Assembly (NCBI RefSeq): GCF_900103605.1
Contig: NZ_FNHY01000003.1
Span: 186,001-250,000 of the forward strand
Direction: 5' to 3'
From: Psychrobacillus sp. OK028
Lineage (GTDB): Bacteria; Bacillota; Bacilli; Bacillales_A; Planococcaceae
DNA: 64,000 nucleotides
The translations under genes and the position numbers were made by a program. This document shows positions 36,245 to 43,862 of this stretch, one piece after another; positions within the stretch are counted from its first letter, which is position 1, and each line of letters opens with the position of its first letter. The notes under the pieces are model-generated. The model was not told where the DNA came from. It worked only from the letters and a program-made list of their open reading frames with translations, and searched no databases.

Positions 36245-36526
36245 TTAAACGATATCTGATTGCATGGACGTATAGCCCTTTAAATCATCAAAAAATTCAA
36301 TTTCAAAGGCATTTGTTGCCGATAAAGGAGATACCCCCTTTTGAATATATTCTACTAGCTCCTCTAAATCATTCAGAGCACCCTCTATATCAATGACAAT
36401 GTGTTTATTTTCCTTTTTTTTGCAGTAGCCTTTTAAACCAAGTGATTGTGCTTTTTGTTTTACTAAAAATCGAAAACCTACTCCGTCCACATCACCATGC
36501 ATTTTTATATGAGCTCTTTTATTCAT
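36245..36526 (-). CDS. Acylphosphatase-like protein with a substituted active site
   Basis: 93-residue acylphosphatase fold. The phosphate loop GDVDGVGFR keeps the essential Arg, although the usual VQGVGFR Gln is Asp. The catalytic Asn of the G-W-V-x-N segment is replaced: GYCKKKENK has Lys in that position, and the following DG is also lost. It is therefore probably inactive or altered in activity. AAAGGAGACTTTG-type spacing precedes the ATG. It is transcribed toward xpaC's upstream region, on the same strand as yaaN/xpaC but downstream of nothing else. Confidence 0.8.
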   Translation of the reverse strand: MNKRAHIKMHGDVDGVGFRFLVKQKAQSLGLKGYCKKKENKHIVIDIEGALNDLEELVEYIQKGVSPLSATNAFEIEFFDDLKGYTSMQSDIV

Positions 36527-36680
36527 TACAAAGTCTCCTAATCTGTATAGTTATTGGCTTTACTATAACTTAACTGAAAAAGTAGGAATTTTCAATTTAT
36601 ATATTTCAAGCCTTTTAAGTAGACTTTTTAAATACAAACAGTAAAATATGTATTAATAAAAAATGTTAGAGGCGATAAAA

Positions 36681-36956
36681 ATGTTCGAAATTATTTATAT
36701 GAAGGCAGACTATGAGCCGTGGTGGCAGTTTGAAGGCTGGGAGCAGCATATTATAGAAAAGCATTCTTTTGAAAATGAAGCGGAAGCACAATCCTATCTT
36801 GAAGGTAAACTAGCAGAATTGCGGGATAAATTTCCGAAAGAAAAAAGGAAGCACGATAAATATTGGGCTTTTTGGTCTGAGAAGGAACAATGCTTTTGTG
36901 AATCGTGTGATGACGATTTACAAATATACCATGGATTAATATGGAGCTTTCGGTAA
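36681..36956 (+). CDS. DUF1033 family protein
   Basis: 91-residue cytoplasmic protein. The MKADYEPWWQFEGWEQHI start and the FCESCDDDLQIYHGLI end are the DUF1033 signature. Tryptophan and acidic residues are abundant. Function unknown. ATG 36681 is preferred, because GAGG at about 36669 is correctly spaced; an upstream in-frame ATG at 36663 lacks a site. Confidence 0.85.
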   Translation: MFEIIYMKADYEPWWQFEGWEQHIIEKHSFENEAEAQSYLEGKLAELRDKFPKEKRKHDKYWAFWSEKEQCFCESCDDDLQIYHGLIWSFR

Positions 36957-36982
36957 ACTATTTAGAATTATAAAAAAACTCG

Positions 36983-37010
36983 TTGACTAAAATGTTCCAG
37001 CTGATATAAT
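36983..37010 (+). promoter_or_regulatory. Promoter of the cold-shock gene
   Basis: TTGACT (36983-36988), 16-base spacer, perfect TATAAT (37005-37010). It predicts a leader of about 125 bases, long as in other csp genes. Confidence 0.7.
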
Positions 37011-37048
37011 TTAAGTAACAATTCAATGTGAAAAATACCGTATTAATG

Positions 37049-37112
37049 ATTCACATATCCTATGAAGTGATCGATGTGAAATCGGTACTTCATGGAATAT
37101 GTGAATTTTTTC
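37049..37112 (+). promoter_or_regulatory. Terminator-like hairpin in the csp leader
   Basis: Arms 37049-37068 and 37087-37106 pair over 20 positions with two mismatches, and a T-run follows (37106-37111). It sits between the promoter and the cold-shock gene, ending about 30 bases before the start codon, so it could act as an attenuator or temperature-responsive leader. Confidence 0.6.
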
Positions 37113-37143
37113 ACGTATTGATTAATTTTTTGGAGGTAATAGA

Positions 37144-37344
37144 ATGAAACAAGGTACAGTAAAATGGTTTAATGCAGAAAAAGGGTTTGGCTTTATCGAA
37201 GTAGAAGGTGAAAATGATGTATTCGTACACTTCTCAGCAATTCAAGGAGAAGGCTTCAAATCACTAGAAGAAGGTCAAAAAGTTGAGTTTGAAGTAGTAG
37301 AAGGCAACCGCGGACCACAAGCGGCAAGCGTTACAAAATTATAA
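37144..37344 (+). CDS. Cold-shock protein (CspB-like)
   Basis: 66-residue CSD nucleic-acid chaperone. The RNP1 motif KGFGFIEV and RNP2 motif VFVHFSAI are intact, as is the KWFNAEKG start. It binds single-stranded RNA/DNA and prevents secondary structure in the cold. Ribosome site TGGAGG is eight bases from the ATG. Several csp paralogues are usual in such genomes, so the exact paralogue is not assigned. Confidence 0.96.
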   Translation: MKQGTVKWFNAEKGFGFIEVEGENDVFVHFSAIQGEGFKSLEEGQKVEFEVVEGNRGPQAASVTKL

Positions 37345-37350
37345 GAGGAC

Positions 37351-37387
37351 AAAGAAGCACATCGTTTGGTTGTGCTTCTTTTTTTTG
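37351..37387 (+). terminator. Terminator after the csp gene
   Basis: AGAAGCACA (37353-37361) and TGTGCTTCT (37371-37379), nine-base loop, long T-run. Confidence 0.88.
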
Positions 37388-37455
37388 TAAATAGGTTTAA
37401 TGTTCTGTAAAGAGGGTAAAAATGTTAAAGCATTGTTTTTATAGGGGGAAAAATT

Positions 37456-38280
37456 TTGGAAGATATATTACTAGAACATAACCTGAAGGAATTTTTAGAG
37501 GCAAACAAACAAAATTTTGAATCATACTTATTAAACCAAGCCGTAAATGTCAGAGAAAAGATAAATGATATTTTAAGAGTTGGAGATATTGATTTAATCA
37601 ATAATGCTCATAAATTAACTAGTTACATAATTAATGGCAATGAGCAGGAAAAGCTAAGAGCTTTTGCTAAACAAGAAGGTGTTGCATGGGCGACCTTTTC
37701 TTTAACATTATCCTTTAAATTAGAATGGGTTCAAGCTATTAGAAGAACATTGTGGCATTTCATTCAAAAATATAATGATGAGTTGAAATCAATTTCTATT
37801 GAATCATTTTTTCAATTAGAAAAACAAATTAACAATCAAATAGACTACTTTTTAAATGAATTTTTCATAAATTATTCGACTTATAAGGATGCACTTATTT
37901 CTTCTCAACGGAAAGTAGTGGAAGCCCTTTCAGTTCCTATAATTCCTATTACACCAACCATTTGTATTTTACCGTTAATCGGATCTGTAGATACTTATAG
38001 AACAAGTATATTAGAAGAAAAGGTACTTACAGAGATTGGACGTTTGCACATCCATACATTAATAATGGATCTTTCTGGAATTTCAGATATGGAAACAGAG
38101 GTCATTGATCATTTAATGAAAGTTATTTATGGCACGTCTATGATGGGCTGTAGCACTGTTATTACTGGTCTTAGACCGGATGTTGTTCGTCAGATGATTC
38201 AACTAGGCGTTCAATTTGGTCATGAAACGAAAACGTATGCTACTTTGCAACAAGCTCTTAACCAATATTTGATTAATTAA
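37456..38280 (+). CDS. RsbR-type STAS-domain protein (stressosome-like)
   Basis: 274 residues. The N-terminal helical region (about 1-150) resembles the non-haem globin sensor of RsbR paralogues. The STAS domain (about 160-270) has VLPLIGSVDTYR, DLSGISDMETEVIDHL and ITGLRPDVVRQMIQLG. RsbR proteins build the stressosome with RsbS and RsbT upstream of sigma-B. The usual phosphorylatable Thr after the second strand is at METEV; a second site after GLRP is not obvious. TTG start after AGGGGG. No rsbS/rsbT neighbours are present. Confidence 0.85.
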   Translation: MEDILLEHNLKEFLEANKQNFESYLLNQAVNVREKINDILRVGDIDLINNAHKLTSYIINGNEQEKLRAFAKQEGVAWATFSLTLSFKLEWVQAIRRTLWHFIQKYNDELKSISIESFFQLEKQINNQIDYFLNEFFINYSTYKDALISSQRKVVEALSVPIIPITPTICILPLIGSVDTYRTSILEEKVLTEIGRLHIHTLIMDLSGISDMETEVIDHLMKVIYGTSMMGCSTVITGLRPDVVRQMIQLGVQFGHETKTYATLQQALNQYLIN

Positions 38281-38283
38281 AAG

Positions 38284-38322
38284 AAAGGTGACTCGTGAGG
38301 TAAAACGCGAATCACCTTTTTT
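38284..38322. terminator. Bidirectional terminator between the STAS and lipoprotein genes
   Basis: AAAGGTGA at about 38284-38291 pairs with TCACCTTT at about 38312-38319, with inner TCG/CGA pairing and a T-run. Confidence 0.75.
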
Positions 38323-38336
38323 AGTGTTGTGTTGTG

Positions 38337-38978
38337 CTATTCTATTTTTTCTATAATGGAGGATATCGTAAATGGTTCTTCTTCATTTGTGGACATATAT
38401 TCACGTTTTATCTCGCCAAATCCTTTCGCAAAGTATTTGCGCATCAGATTTCCTTGATCATCTATTTTCTCCAAAACCAAAACGTTTGCAAAAGTTTGCA
38501 AATCTGTTTCAACAGTTGTTGTGGAAGAAGTTATTTTCCATCCATCAAATTCTGTTCCGACTTCTAATGGCGTTTTTAAATAGACGGAGATAGTTTCCAT
38601 TGCCTGAAGTTCCTGAAGGGTAGGATTTGCTACTTCGTATGCTTCACCTTGTTCATCGATAAGCGTGATTTCGGTAGGTGAAATTTTATAATATCTTCTC
38701 ATAACTGTCCCACCATTGTCTTCATAGGTAGCTACATAGTTATCGAATAGGTGGTAGGTTTTTAATGTGAAAGCTGCATATTCATTGCCTTCTCCTCTAA
38801 ACTTCGCTGTAGAATTATCATTTAAAAAATATTGCATTAAATCTGTTGATTCTTCTGTAACTACATCAGGCTCTGTTATCGGTGTTTCCGTTTGTTCAAG
38901 AGTCGACTGCCCTGCCTGTTCACTTGTACAGGCAAAAAGAAAAACGATAGGTATCAATACTACCAACATATTTTTCAT
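38337..38978 (-). CDS. Putative lipoprotein
   Basis: 213 residues with a type II signal peptide (lipobox LFAC, Cys17), a low-complexity acidic Thr/Glu linker (about 22-45) and a beta-rich C-terminal domain (KTYHLFDNYVATYEDNGG..., NLMRKYFAKGFGEIKREY). The C-terminal pattern recalls secreted beta-sheet proteins that bind small ligands or cell-wall material, but no family is certain. AAAGGAGG precedes the start. Confidence 0.72.
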   Translation of the reverse strand: MKNMLVVLIPIVFLFACTSEQAGQSTLEQTETPITEPDVVTEESTDLMQYFLNDNSTAKFRGEGNEYAAFTLKTYHLFDNYVATYEDNGGTVMRRYYKISPTEITLIDEQGEAYEVANPTLQELQAMETISVYLKTPLEVGTEFDGWKITSSTTTVETDLQTFANVLVLEKIDDQGNLMRKYFAKGFGEIKREYMSTNEEEPFTISSIIEKIE

Positions 38979-39074
38979 CGTATTTCCTCCTTTTTAATTT
39001 TAGTATTAGACGTCGGTTAGCTTATTATGTTTCAAATATTCTTTTTTTTGGTATAGTGAAAAGAGGAAGGGGAT

Positions 39075-39584
39075 ATGACCATGAATGTAGAACTGAAAAA
39101 AGATTTACCAACTTACGAAGAGCAACAAGACTTCTATATTAAGTTACGTTCTAAAATTACAGACTATGTAGAAAGTAAATCGGGTAAGGCCGGGAAGTTT
39201 ACTCCATATCTTCTGTTCGCACCGGATTTATTTCACTTATTGGTGAAGTCGATGTTTGATGACCGTTTAGATGCTAAGAGTAAAACACTTGTAGGTAGTG
39301 GGATTTTGTATTTCATCACTCCCTTAGATGTATTACCCGAAGGATTAGTTGGACCGGGTGGTTTTATTGATGATATTATTGTAGCTACTTTTGTAGTGAA
39401 TATGTTACTAAATAAGTTTTCGCCTGAGGTGATTGAAGAACATTGGGCTGGAGACGACAAATTGTTGAATGTCTTGAAAAAGGTATCGGAAACTAGTGAT
39501 TCATTTCTAGGTAAGTTACCGAGTAGGTCTCTACTTGGACGTTTTATTAAAACTTCCAAAAAGGATACGATCCAGAAGAGCTAA
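39075..39584 (+). CDS. DUF1232 (YkvA-type) membrane-associated protein
   Basis: 169 residues with the DUF1232 core GILYFITPLDVLPEG...GGFIDDIIVATFVVNML, which forms a hydrophobic hairpin. Family function unknown. ATG 39075 has GAGG at 39063 eight bases upstream; ATG 39081 is a possible alternative. It is monocistronic, with a terminator about 45 bases after the stop. Confidence 0.85.
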   Translation: MTMNVELKKDLPTYEEQQDFYIKLRSKITDYVESKSGKAGKFTPYLLFAPDLFHLLVKSMFDDRLDAKSKTLVGSGILYFITPLDVLPEGLVGPGGFIDDIIVATFVVNMLLNKFSPEVIEEHWAGDDKLLNVLKKVSETSDSFLGKLPSRSLLGRFIKTSKKDTIQKS

Positions 39585-39627
39585 ACTTCTCGAAAAAATA
39601 GTAGGGAAATATAATATATTGTAAATC

Positions 39628-39660
39628 TAAAAAAGTATTGCTTTTGCAATGCTTTTTTAT
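39628..39660 (+). terminator. Terminator after the DUF1232 gene
   Basis: AAAAAGTATTGC pairs with GCAATGCTTTTT (one wobble) and is followed by T residues. Confidence 0.75.
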
Positions 39661-39867
39661 TTTAGCTCTTTACCAATTATTTTGAAGAAGTAGAAATATA
39701 TTAAGCAAACTAGAAATAAGAACTACATAATAATTAAAAGGAGATTAATACAAAATATGGAAACATATGATACAATCAGATTATCTAAGTTCGCGTATGA
39801 AATAATTTACTTTTTCGTCTAGTGAGTCGTTGCTAGTTGAATAAATTTGAATGATGGGGTGAGTATA

Positions 39868-40065
39868 TTGGGGAAATATATAAGTATCGTTATATTAATT
39901 ATTATGGGTAGTTTTTTCCTCTTTTTGGCTTTAGGAAGTTTTTTTACAAGTGATATTCATTATGAACCGCTACTTTATATTTTCGGATCTATATTCGTTA
40001 TTTTGCTTTCGATTTTAATCTCCATACTAGTTTATATAGCAGACTTGTTAAAAGAAAAGTTGTAA
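39868..40065 (+). CDS. Small two-helix membrane protein
   Basis: 65 residues, almost entirely two hydrophobic helices (about 4-26 and 36-60) with a short extracellular loop and a basic end (KEKL). GGGGTGAG at 39855-39862 favours the TTG at 39868; an upstream TTG (39847) is in frame. No family recognised. It lies alone between two terminators. Confidence 0.6.
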   Translation: MGKYISIVILIIMGSFFLFLALGSFFTSDIHYEPLLYIFGSIFVILLSILISILVYIADLLKEKL

Positions 40066-40148
40066 AGTTGCAACTCTCCAAATAAGTAAAATTAAAGGGT
40101 TAGCTATACACCTACATGTTCAATTTTGGGGATTCATAAAGTAATTTA

Positions 40149-40181
40149 ACGAACTTCCTTAAGATTGGAAGTTCGTTTTTG
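40149..40181 (+). terminator. Terminator after the small membrane protein gene
   Basis: ACGAACTTCC (40149-40158) and GGAAGTTCGT (40167-40176), followed by T residues. Confidence 0.8.
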
Positions 40182-40271
40182 ATATTTTTTCACCTCTTTT
40201 AATCCGAAATGTGTTAAGGTGGGAATGTACGTTCGGTTTATAGTTAGTATATTTCCTATAGGAGGAAAAGG

Positions 40272-42107
40272 ATGGAGAAAATGGTTCATCAAAAAGTTTG
40301 GAATTTGGATAATATTTTTTATGGTGGAAGCAAATCATTACAATTCTTAGATTATATTAAAGATTTGGAAGTTCTTGTTTGTGATCTAAAAACATGTGTA
40401 AAATCAGTTGCTCCTCCATTCACAACAAATGAATCAGCTAAGTTGGAAACAATAGTGGAATACATAGGAGAAATTTATGTCAATTTATCTCAAGCTAATT
40501 CTTTTATCACTTGTCTTCTTTCGCAAAACACAAAGGATCAAGATGCTGCATCTTTACGAGGAAAGGTAGCTCAAATAGAATCTCATTTTGAAAAAGAATT
40601 ATCAAATGTGAAAACATTATTAGCAGATACAAAACAAGATTTATGGGAAAGTTTAATTGAAACAAAAGAATTAAAAAATTATAAATTTGTTCTTAATGAA
40701 TGGCGAGAAAATACAGTTAAGGATTTATCGAATGAAGAGCAAAATTTAATAACTGATTTAATGGCTGATGGATATCATGCGTGGGGTCATTTTTATAAAG
40801 CATTAGTAAGCAGTATTAAAGTAAATGTTCAAGTTGATGGAGAAGTACAGATACTTTCAGTTGGCCAAGCAATTAACTTACGGGCTTACCCTAATGAGGA
40901 AGTGCGAAAGAATTCTCATAATGCTTTAGAATCCATATGGGAAGAAAAAGAAGAGCTATTTGCAAAAATACTTAATCACATTGCTGGCTTTCGTTTAGAA
41001 GTATACAAAAAGACTGGTGTAAAAAGTGTATTAGAAGTACCTTTGAAAGAGAATCGAATGAAGGAAGAAACAATAAATGCAATGTGGTCAGTAATCAATA
41101 AAAATAAAAAACCTTTCTCAAAGTATTTGAATCGAAAAGCTGAAATCATCGGTAATTCTAGCATGAAAGCTTATAACTTTTGGGCTCCCGTTAACAATAG
41201 TATTCAAAATATACAATACGACGAAGCAGTTGAATTAATTACGGAACATTTTAGTCAGTTTGGAACTGAATTAAAAGGTTTCGTAAAGCAAGCTTTCGAT
41301 GAAGCTTGGATAGAAGCCGAAGATCGTGCCAATAAGGCTGCAATTCCGTTTTGTGCTAGTTTTCCTCTTACTGGTGAATCAAGAGTTTTTACTACCTTTG
41401 GAGGGACTTTTTTAAATGTGTTAACTCTTGTTCATGAATTGGGTCATGCTTTCCATAATTATGCTATGAAGTCTGTTAATGGGGTGAATAAACGTTATCC
41501 TATGAGCGTTGCTGAAACTGCTTCAACATTTTCAGAAATGATTATTTTTGAATCCGCTATGAAGAAAGCAGTATCAAAATCAGATAAATTGATGATATTG
41601 GATGAAAAATTAAAGCGTAGTGTCATGAACTTTATGAATATTCATTCGCGATTTTTATTTGAGCAGAGATTTTATGAAGAGCGCAAAGTAGGGTTTGTTT
41701 CAGCAAATCGTTTAACTGAGTTAATGGGAGAAGCGATAAATGAAGCTTATGATGGATCGCTAGACCATCCCTCTACTTACTCTTGGGTATGGACACCACA
41801 TTATTATATTACGCATTCTCCTTTTTATAATTTTCCATATACTTTTGGCTATTTATTTTCTTTAAGTATTTTTGCAAAGGCGAAGGAGAAAGGTGATGAG
41901 TTTGAAAAAGATTATTTGAACTTACTGCGTGACTCAGGAAGTATGACCGTAGAAGATTTAGTAATGAAACATTTAGGGGTAGACATCACTTCGGAGGAAT
42001 TCTGGGAAAAAGGAATGGAAATTTGTGTGAAAGATGCTGAGGAATATATAAAATTAACATCTACAGTGGATATTGAACAAACAAAGGATGGTTTTCTTAG
42101 TAAATAA
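40272..42107 (+). CDS. M3 family oligoendopeptidase (PepF-like)
   Basis: 611-residue zinc metallopeptidase cleaving short peptides in the cytoplasm. The zinc motif HELGHAFH is present, and the third ligand Glu lies in SVAETASTFSE 28 residues later. The C-terminal HYYITHSPFYNFPYTFGYLFSL is the PepF group marker. Length agrees with the family (about 600). TATAGGAGG gives an ideal ribosome site. It is monocistronic with a clear terminator. Confidence 0.93.
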   Translation: MEKMVHQKVWNLDNIFYGGSKSLQFLDYIKDLEVLVCDLKTCVKSVAPPFTTNESAKLETIVEYIGEIYVNLSQANSFITCLLSQNTKDQDAASLRGKVAQIESHFEKELSNVKTLLADTKQDLWESLIETKELKNYKFVLNEWRENTVKDLSNEEQNLITDLMADGYHAWGHFYKALVSSIKVNVQVDGEVQILSVGQAINLRAYPNEEVRKNSHNALESIWEEKEELFAKILNHIAGFRLEVYKKTGVKSVLEVPLKENRMKEETINAMWSVINKNKKPFSKYLNRKAEIIGNSSMKAYNFWAPVNNSIQNIQYDEAVELITEHFSQFGTELKGFVKQAFDEAWIEAEDRANKAAIPFCASFPLTGESRVFTTFGGTFLNVLTLVHELGHAFHNYAMKSVNGVNKRYPMSVAETASTFSEMIIFESAMKKAVSKSDKLMILDEKLKRSVMNFMNIHSRFLFEQRFYEERKVGFVSANRLTELMGEAINEAYDGSLDHPSTYSWVWTPHYYITHSPFYNFPYTFGYLFSLSIFAKAKEKGDEFEKDYLNLLRDSGSMTVEDLVMKHLGVDITSEEFWEKGMEICVKDAEEYIKLTSTVDIEQTKDGFLSK

Positions 42108-42245
42108 GTTAATCTAAGTAGAAAATGAACTGCTGGGCTTTATATTTGGCTTAGAAATAAGAATGAGTTAAGTAAAGTTCTTCGATATTTCATAAAAAAA
42201 TTCATATAATTTACTAAAAAGCATTTAGTTGAATGAGAATGTTAT

Positions 42246-42276
42246 AAAAAGGACCAATTTGGTCCTTTTTGTTTTG
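42246..42276 (+). terminator. Terminator after the M3 peptidase gene
   Basis: Twelve-base complementary arms (42246-42257 and 42259-42270, including A5/T5), followed by GTTTTG. Confidence 0.85.
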
Positions 42277-42329
42277 GATGGAATGAAACAAGAGTTATTT
42301 TCCTAGAATAAAAAATATTTTGATGTCTA

Positions 42330-42382
42330 GTAAACTTTACACAAAGTACAGCATAGTATACAACATGTAAAAAGTAATTTAC
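42330..42382 (+). promoter_or_regulatory. Promoter with GTAAA palindromes, candidate operator for the XRE regulator
   Basis: Two palindromes share half-site GTAAA: GTAAACTTTAC (42330-42340) and GTAAAAAGTAATTTAC (42367-42382). They bracket a weak promoter, TTTACA (42336-42341) with TATACA or TACAAC near 42357-42364. The remainder of 42108-42415 shows only the upstream terminator. Confidence 0.4.
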
Positions 42383-42415
42383 TAATTTTCACACTAATTC
42401 GAAAGGAGGTATAGC

Positions 42416-42862
42416 ATGACCTATCAAGAAAAGAAGAGTATCGTCTCCTTATTTAGCGCTATTTTCATTTTTATATCCTTCTGCTTGTATATGTATCCAC
42501 AGTTACCAGAAGGTGCGTCAAACACACCAGAAACCTTACGTTATTGGGGTTTCTTCGTAATAAGCTTAACAGTCGTTTCTATAATAGCACACATAGTAAT
42601 TAGTATTGTTTTTAACATTTTGTTTAATATTACGACAAAAGAAAAAGTCCCAACATTTGAAGATGAGTTGGATAAATTAATTGATTTAAAAGCAAACAGA
42701 ATTTCTTTTATTGTTTTTATTCTTGGGTTTATTATTGCAATGGGAACATTAGTGCTTAATCAAGGATTACAGTTGATGTTTATAATTCTTATTATTTCGG
42801 GATTCACTTCAGATGTGATCGGCTCTATCTCAAAGCTATATTACTATAGGAGAGGGGTCTAA
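42416..42862 (+). CDS. Four-helix membrane protein preceding an XRE regulator
   Basis: 148 residues with four predicted transmembrane segments (about 11-27, 43-68, 98-117 and 120-140). Proteins of this kind commonly precede small XRE regulators in Firmicutes, but no function is known. GAAAGGAGG is seven bases from the ATG. The XRE gene starts one base after its stop, so both are co-translated. Confidence 0.75.
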   Translation: MTYQEKKSIVSLFSAIFIFISFCLYMYPQLPEGASNTPETLRYWGFFVISLTVVSIIAHIVISIVFNILFNITTKEKVPTFEDELDKLIDLKANRISFIVFILGFIIAMGTLVLNQGLQLMFIILIISGFTSDVIGSISKLYYYRRGV

Positions 42863-42863
42863 T

Positions 42864-43109
42864 ATGAGCAAGAATCTTGTCGGCAATCATATACGAAAAT
42901 TAAGGTTTAACCATGATGAAATGACCCAGCAGCAATTAGCTGACAAGGCAGGTGTTACAAGACAAACAATCGTAGCTCTGGAAAAAGGAAACTACTCGCC
43001 ATCACTAGAGCTGGCATTTCGCATTGCTTTAGTCTTTAAATTATCATTGGAAGAAGTATTTTTTTATGGGGACACTGTCAACCTGAACGATCAAGTAAAT
43101 GATAATTAA
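42864..43109 (+). CDS. Small XRE-family transcriptional regulator
   Basis: 81 residues with a helix-turn-helix in the first 60 (TQQQLADKAGVTRQTIVALEKGNYSPSLELAFRIA), the YozG/Cro-like minimal repressor type with no sensor domain. It probably represses its own operon through the GTAAA palindromes upstream (inference). The adjacent membrane protein may modulate it, as for other HTH/membrane pairs. Confidence 0.9.
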   Translation: MSKNLVGNHIRKLRFNHDEMTQQQLADKAGVTRQTIVALEKGNYSPSLELAFRIALVFKLSLEEVFFYGDTVNLNDQVNDN

Positions 43110-43120
43110 GGGGAGAAAAA

Positions 43121-43816
43121 ATGGATTCAAATCAGAAATCGGCAAAGATTGTGGGTGTACTGTTTTTCGTAGCGGCAATATCGGCTGTAATCGGGTTGTT
43201 GCTATACGATCCAATTCTAAACGGATCCGATTATTTAGTGCAGGGTTCCGAATATTCCACTCAGATTGCTCTAGGAGCATTAATGGAGTTAATCCTTGTC
43301 GTATCTGTAATTGGAACTGCAACCACAATGTTTCCGATTTTAAAAAAGTACAATGAAACATTAGCTCTTTGGCATGTGTCCTTCCGATTTCTTGAAGCGG
43401 TTATTATTGCTTTTGGTATTATAAGCGTACTTTCACTATTAACATTAAGTCAGAATTTTGTAGCAGAGGGGCCAGTGGACTCTTCGTCTTATCAAGCCTC
43501 CAGTATATTATTAATAGCTATTCACGATTGGACGTTTATGCTTGGACCACTATTTATGTTAGGAATTAATACGATTGTGTATAGTTATATATTTTATAAA
43601 ACGAATTTAGTGCCAAGACCATTAGCAATTTTAGGTATGTCGGGGGCTATGTTTGTATTTGTGAATGCAGTGTTAGTATTGTTTGGTGTAGTTGAACAAC
43701 TTTCGGCGTGGGGGATTTTAGCACTTCCTGTAGCGGCATTTGAAATGATTTTAGCAGGCTGGCTGCTCATTAAAGGGTTCAATGAATCTGTACTCTCTCA
43801 ATTATCAAAAGTTTAA
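43121..43816 (+). CDS. DUF4386 family membrane protein
   Basis: 231 residues, six predicted transmembrane helices. The N-terminal KIVGVLFFVAAISAVIGLLLYDPIL and mid segment LWHVSFRFLEAVIIAFGI match DUF4386. Function unknown. It is third in the operon, 12 bases after the XRE gene, with AAGGGGAG. The strong bidirectional terminator closes the operon. Confidence 0.83.
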   Translation: MDSNQKSAKIVGVLFFVAAISAVIGLLLYDPILNGSDYLVQGSEYSTQIALGALMELILVVSVIGTATTMFPILKKYNETLALWHVSFRFLEAVIIAFGIISVLSLLTLSQNFVAEGPVDSSSYQASSILLIAIHDWTFMLGPLFMLGINTIVYSYIFYKTNLVPRPLAILGMSGAMFVFVNAVLVLFGVVEQLSAWGILALPVAAFEMILAGWLLIKGFNESVLSQLSKV

Positions 43817-43818
43817 AA

Positions 43819-43859
43819 TACAAAAAGTACAGGATCATAACAATCCTGTACTTTTTGTA
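43819..43859. terminator. Bidirectional terminator between the DUF4386 and ABC-F genes
   Basis: Seventeen-base perfect stem (43819-43835 with 43843-43859) and seven-base loop, with A/T-rich ends serving both converging genes. Confidence 0.9.
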
Positions 43860-43862
43860 TGC

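Noticed and set aside
38334-38593. Two plus-strand frames over the lipoprotein gene
   Set aside because: Antisense shadows without ribosome sites; the minus-strand gene has a lipobox and AAAGGAGG.
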